Shown: positions 60,500 through 64,000 of the stretch, one piece after another
Position numbering within the stretch: position 1 is the stretch's first letter
How the letters are laid out: the number at the start of each line of letters is the position of its first letter
DNA from: Lentisphaeria bacterium
GTDB lineage: Bacteria > Verrucomicrobiota > Lentisphaeria > Victivallales > Victivallaceae
Assembly: GCA_017450705.1 (NCBI GenBank)
Contig: JAFSTC010000014.1
Span: forward strand, 1-64,000
Length of the DNA stretch: 64,000 nucleotides
Reading direction: 5' to 3'
Translations under genes and position numbers: made by a program
The notes under the pieces: generated by a model
The model's input: the letters and a program-made list of their open reading frames with translations, nothing else
What the model was told of the DNA's origin: nothing
The model's database searches: none

Positions 60500-61396
60500 A
60501 TGCGTTACGACGCCCATGGCGCTCTGGTCGGGACGGAACTGCCGGGGATCCCTCTGGTCAACCGCGGAAAGGTCCGCGACGTCTATGATCTGGGGGACGC
60601 TCTGCTTTTCGTCGCCACCGACCGGCTCAGCGCGTTCGATGTGGTCCTGCCCACGGGCATTCCCCGCAAGGGCGTGGTGCTGACGAGGATCTCCAGATTC
60701 TGGTTCGACTATTTCAAGGACGTCAGGAATCACTTCATCACCGATGACGTGACGACGCGGCCCGAGCTGGCGCCTTACGCGAAGGACCTGGCCGGGCGCT
60801 CCATGATCGTGCGCAAGGTGCGCATCTTCCCCGTGGAGTGCATCGTCCGCGGTTATCTCGTCGGCAGCGGCTGGAAGGACTATCAGAAGACCGGGCGCGT
60901 TTCGGGCATCACGCTCCGCGCCGGTTACAAACAGGCGTCGAAGCTGGACGAACCGCTCTTCACCCCCTCCACCAAGGCCGCGGCCGGGGAGCACGACGAA
61001 GCCATCGATTTCGACGGCGTCTGCGGGCTCATCGGCAAGGACAAGGCGTCGAAGATCCGCGATCTTGCGCTGGACATCTACACCCGGGCCCGGGATTATG
61101 CCCGGACGAAGGGCATCATCATCGCCGACACCAAGTTCGAGTTCGGCGAAGCCGACGGAGAGATCATCCTCGCCGACGAAGTGCTGACCCCCGACTCCAG
61201 CCGTTTCTGGCTGGCGGATCTCTACCGGGAGGGGACCAGCCCCGCCAGTCTGGACAAGCAGTTCGTCCGCGATTACCTCGAGACCCTCGACTGGGACAAA
61301 ACCGCTCCCGGTCCCGAGCTGCCGGCGGACGTCGCGGAAAAGACCGCGCAGAAGTATTTCGACGCCTGCCGCATGCTCGCCGGATGCGAGCCCTAA
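60500..61396 (+). CDS. purC: Phosphoribosylaminoimidazole-succinocarboxamide synthase
   Basis: This 298-residue protein has GKVRDVYDLGDALLFVATDRLSAFDVVLP near the start, VRKVRIFPVECIVRGYLVGSGWKDY, IADTKFEFGEADGEIILADEVLTPDSSRFW and a C-terminal TAQKYFDACRML, matching the longer bacterial/eukaryotic-type SAICAR synthase. It joins CAIR and aspartate with ATP in purine synthesis. It starts nine bases after the rplU stop and precedes a glycosyltransferase by 16 bases, so the group is likely one transcript. Confidence 0.96.
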   Translation: MRYDAHGALVGTELPGIPLVNRGKVRDVYDLGDALLFVATDRLSAFDVVLPTGIPRKGVVLTRISRFWFDYFKDVRNHFITDDVTTRPELAPYAKDLAGRSMIVRKVRIFPVECIVRGYLVGSGWKDYQKTGRVSGITLRAGYKQASKLDEPLFTPSTKAAAGEHDEAIDFDGVCGLIGKDKASKIRDLALDIYTRARDYARTKGIIIADTKFEFGEADGEIILADEVLTPDSSRFWLADLYREGTSPASLDKQFVRDYLETLDWDKTAPGPELPADVAEKTAQKYFDACRMLAGCEP

Positions 61397-61412
61397 CACC
61401 GCGGGAAAGGCC

Positions 61413-62267
61413 ATGACAGCACCGGAGGGACCCGCCAGAAGTTCCGATCCGTCTCCGGGCGTTTCGCCCGAGGAGGGGTCGGCCGATTTTCCGGCGGGGA
61501 GTCCGCTCCTCACGGTCATCGTTCCCAACCGGAAAACCCCGGAGCTGACGAAGATCTGTCTGCGTCTGCTCCGCAAGCACACCGATTTCGGCAAGGTGCG
61601 GATCATCGCCGTGGACAACGACTCCGGCGACGATTCCCTTGCCTATCTGCGGAAACTCCCCTGGATCACCCTGATCGAACGGAAAGTCCCCTCCGGCGAG
61701 AGCGGTCCCGACATGCACGCGAAAGCCCTGGACGAAGCTCTCGCCCGGGTGGACACCCCTTTCGTCATGGTCATGCACACCGACACCTTCGTCCTGCGGG
61801 ACGGCTGGGCGGACTGCCTGCTGGACCGTTTCGACGCCGACGACGTGGCCGGGGTCGGCAGCTGGAAGCTGGAAAAGCCCCGTCCGCTGTTCCTGCGGGC
61901 GGCCCACCGTGCGGAGGAGATGCTCCGCCGCCTCATCGGCAGAAAGGTCGGGACGGAGGTCCGGTACCTGCGCAGTCACTGCGCCGTGTACCGGACGGAA
62001 CTCCTGCGGCGGTACACGAAGGGCTTTTACGACGGGGAGTCCGCCGGAAAAGCCGCGCATCTCAAGCTCGTTGCCGCCGGATTCAAAATGGTTTTCCTCC
62101 CCTCTGACGAACTGGGGAAATATATCAGTCACCTCAATCACGCGACCATGATCCTCAATCCCGCGCCCGGGGACCGCAAGACGGGCCGGGCAAGCGCCCG
62201 GGACCGCATCGACGGCAGAATAAGCTTCTTTGCGGACATCCTCGCCGCGGACGATCTGGATCTCTGA
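61413..62267 (+). CDS. Glycosyltransferase family 2, LPS/surface-polysaccharide type
   Basis: This 284-residue protein has an N-terminal low-complexity tail (1-30) before the GT-A core LTVIVPNRKTPELTKICLRLL, then IIAVDNDSGDDS and the metal-binding TDTF region (VMVMHTDTFVLRDGW). It precedes waaG-like and waaP-like genes, so it probably adds a sugar to the LPS core or a related glycolipid. ATG 61413 is used; GTG or later starts near 61480 are possible because of the tail. Confidence 0.88.
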   Translation: MTAPEGPARSSDPSPGVSPEEGSADFPAGSPLLTVIVPNRKTPELTKICLRLLRKHTDFGKVRIIAVDNDSGDDSLAYLRKLPWITLIERKVPSGESGPDMHAKALDEALARVDTPFVMVMHTDTFVLRDGWADCLLDRFDADDVAGVGSWKLEKPRPLFLRAAHRAEEMLRRLIGRKVGTEVRYLRSHCAVYRTELLRRYTKGFYDGESAGKAAHLKLVAAGFKMVFLPSDELGKYISHLNHATMILNPAPGDRKTGRASARDRIDGRISFFADILAADDLDL

Positions 62268-62280
62268 AGGAGAGGGACGC

Positions 62281-63402
62281 ATGAAGATCGCTCTGGCCTG
62301 TTTCAAGTACAGTTCCGCCGCGGCCTACCCGCAGGATCTCATCCGTCTGGCGGAGGAGCTCCACCGGCGGGGGCATCAGGTGTCGCTTTACTGCCGCGTC
62401 ATCGCCTCGGGGAGTTCCGTCCCGGCCTTTCTCACCGTCCGGCATCTCAAGGGCGCGTCGTGGGGCAACGCCCGCCGCGCCGCGAAGTTCATCCGCGGGT
62501 TGCGGGAGGCCCTCCGGCAGGACCGTCCCGACGTGCTGGTGGCCTTCAACCGCATCCCCGGCGCGGACTTCTACTACGCCACCACCCGGTGCATCGCCGC
62601 AACGCCGCTCTCGGGCTTTTCGTGGTTCAAAAAGCTGCTGCCCCGGTACCGGTTCAATCTGGCGCTCGAGAAGCGCATCTTCCGGGCGAAGTCCGGAACG
62701 AGGATCCTCCACGTCTCGGATCTGCAGAAAAAGGAGTACCAGCGGGCCTACGGAACGGGCGACGACCGCTTCTTCAAGCTGCCGCCGGATATCCCCGCCC
62801 GCTGCGGACGGCCCGCCGACGCTTCTCTCCGCCGAGCCCGCCTCCGGGAGGAACTGGGACTGCGCGAAGACGACATCCTGCTGCTGACCGTCGGCAATTT
62901 CAGGATCGCCGGAGCCGACCGGGCCGTCGGCGCTCTGGCCTCCCTGCCGGACAAGTTCCAGGAGCGCTGTCAGCTCATCGTCGCCGGTTCCGGCAGCGTC
63001 TCCGCCATGCGCCGTCTGGCGCGGCATTTGGCCGTCGCCGACAGAGTCCGCTTCACGGCCGTGGACGAAGAGCTGAACGATCTCCTTCTGGCCGGCGATC
63101 TCCTGCTGCACCCCGCCCGGGGCGAGGCCGCCGGGACCGCTCCCCTGCAGGCCCTCTGCGCCGGGCTCCCCGTGCTGGCGACTTCTTCCGGCGGCTGGGC
63201 CCGGGAGATCGTGCGGGCCGACAGCGTCCTGCTGCCCGCACCCTTCCATCAGGTGGAACTCAACCGGACGCTGCGGATGCTTCTTTCGACGCCCCAGAAA
63301 CTGGAGGAGATGGCCCGGGAGGCCGTCTCCGCCGCGGGGAGTTTCGACCTCAAGCGGCGGTTCGAAGTCGCCGCCGACATCATTACGGGAAAGGGCCGAT
63401 GA
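62281..63402 (+). CDS. Glycosyltransferase family 4, WaaG-like
   Basis: This 373-residue protein starts MKIALACFKYSSAAAYPQDL. It has a GT-B fold with DVLVAFNRIPGADFYYATTRC and the C-terminal nucleotide-sugar half DILLLTVGNFRIAGADRAVGAL, then HPARGEAAGTAPLQALCAGLPVLATSSGG. This is the pattern of LPS core glucosyltransferase WaaG. ATG 62281 follows GAAGGAGAGGG. Its stop overlaps the next gene's start (ATGATG), the same order waaG-waaP as in enteric LPS core operons. Confidence 0.9.
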   Translation: MKIALACFKYSSAAAYPQDLIRLAEELHRRGHQVSLYCRVIASGSSVPAFLTVRHLKGASWGNARRAAKFIRGLREALRQDRPDVLVAFNRIPGADFYYATTRCIAATPLSGFSWFKKLLPRYRFNLALEKRIFRAKSGTRILHVSDLQKKEYQRAYGTGDDRFFKLPPDIPARCGRPADASLRRARLREELGLREDDILLLTVGNFRIAGADRAVGALASLPDKFQERCQLIVAGSGSVSAMRRLARHLAVADRVRFTAVDEELNDLLLAGDLLLHPARGEAAGTAPLQALCAGLPVLATSSGGWAREIVRADSVLLPAPFHQVELNRTLRMLLSTPQKLEEMAREAVSAAGSFDLKRRFEVAADIITGKGR

Positions 63403-64000
63403 TGTGCTGCTCCAGGGAGACCGTCGAACTGGATGAGACCTTTTCCGCCCTGTGGCGCGGACACGATCCCTTTGCCGAAGTGGAAAAGCTGGAGGGGGAG
63501 ATCTTCCGCAACGTCAAGAACCGCCGGACCTTCCGCTTCGAGACCGGCGGAAAAGGTTACTTCGCCAAGGTCCACCGGGGCGTCGGCTGGCGGGAGATTT
63601 TCAAAAACTTCCTGCAGCTGAAACAGCCCGTCCTCGGCGCCGCCAACGAATTTTACGCCCTCGGCGCCCTGCGGGAGGCCGGCGTCGCCACCATGACGCC
63701 CGCCGCCTTCGGACGCCGCGGGAGAAACCCCGCCCGGCAGTTCTCCTTTCTCATCACCCGGGAACTCGAAAACACCGTGAGCCTCGAGGACGTCGCCCGG
63801 CAGGCCGTCCCGCCCGAGACCCGGCGTCTGCTGATAAAAAAGGTCGCCGAGAGCGCGGGCAGGATGCACCGCGCGGGGATCAACCACTGCGACTGCTACA
63901 TCTGCCACTACCTGATCCCCGTCGGGGAGGTCACGGCGGAGACCCCCGTGTACGTCATCGATCTGCACCGGGCCCGGAAGAGAAAGAAGGTGCCCCGGCA
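63399..64000 (+). CDS. Lipopolysaccharide core heptose(I) kinase-like (WaaP), 3' end cut by window
   Basis: The frame starts ATG 63399 inside the waaG-like stop and is open through the window edge (at least 200 residues). The kinase pattern is clear: GKGYFAKVHRGVGWREIFKNF, HRAGINHCDCYICHYLI (catalytic loop with His and Asp, as in RfaP) and VIDLHRARKRKK. It phosphorylates heptose I of the LPS inner core in the cytoplasm. The coupled order after a WaaG-like gene supports the call. The C-terminus lies beyond base 64000. Confidence 0.9.
   Translation, partial: MMCCSRETVELDETFSALWRGHDPFAEVEKLEGEIFRNVKNRRTFRFETGGKGYFAKVHRGVGWREIFKNFLQLKQPVLGAANEFYALGALREAGVATMTPAAFGRRGRNPARQFSFLITRELENTVSLEDVARQAVPPETRRLLIKKVAESAGRMHRAGINHCDCYICHYLIPVGEVTAETPVYVIDLHRARKRKKVPR

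Overview
The window looks like a GC-rich (roughly 60 %) Gram-negative member of the PVC group, most likely a Lentisphaerota (Victivallales-like) bacterium; this is inference from gene content, not from a marker gene. Clues are three short pseudopilin-like proteins with the [17 protein letters not shown] segment and a C-terminal H-X9-DG motif, large carbohydrate-active loci with families common in that phylum (DUF4838, GHL6-like, GH106-like, GH38/DUF5054-like, SGNH esterases), and lipopolysaccharide genes (lpxB, waaG-like, waaP-like).

Layout. Bases 1-650 hold a 171-bp tandem array, a 9-bp microrepeat and a palindromic element. Bases 663-6823 (+) carry an esterase, a GH36-type alpha-galactosidase and two tandem paralogous SGNH hydrolases. 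Bases 6863-23576 (mostly -) form a long saccharolytic run: LacI regulator, DapA-family aldolase, ribokinase-like kinase, pseudopilin, DUF4838 protein, beta-helix protein, two TIM-barrel glycosidase-like proteins, EamA transporter, sialate O-acetylesterase and a frameshifted M28 peptidase/AAC(3) gene. Bases 23826-33801 (+) carry an acetylxylan-esterase-type hydrolase, a GntR regulator and a tight operon of pseudopilin, sugar isomerase/epimerase, two-module DUF4091-like protein and GH38-like enzyme. A GH106-like protein follows at 34346. Bases 37517-47208 (-) are the most unusual locus: a GntR helix-turn-helix fused to a complete GH38 enzyme, an SGNH hydrolase whose motifs occur in circularly permuted order, a pseudopilin, an FAD oxidoreductase and a 1374-residue protein with a degenerate permuted SGNH domain plus a PHP-like domain. 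Bases 47209-48382 hold a palindromic element, a roughly 231-bp tandem array and tRNA-Gln. From 48458 to the end the content is mostly core: xerD, LOG-family protein, lpxB, DAHP synthase, rhamnulokinase, substrate-binding protein, rplU, purC, glycosyltransferases, waaG-like and waaP-like.

How it works together. Each of the three saccharolytic loci pairs a DNA-binding regulator with one pseudopilin and a mixture of secreted and cytosolic enzymes, resembling a PUL-like organisation in which surface pseudopilins take the place of Sus proteins (inference). Many promoters follow one pattern (TTG-type -35, 17 bp, TATATT/TATAGT/TATCTT), several with inverted repeats that fit the neighbouring regulator. 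A dispersed element with terminal inverted repeats and a long internal hairpin occurs at about six intergenic sites in the accessory half and was not seen in the core half.
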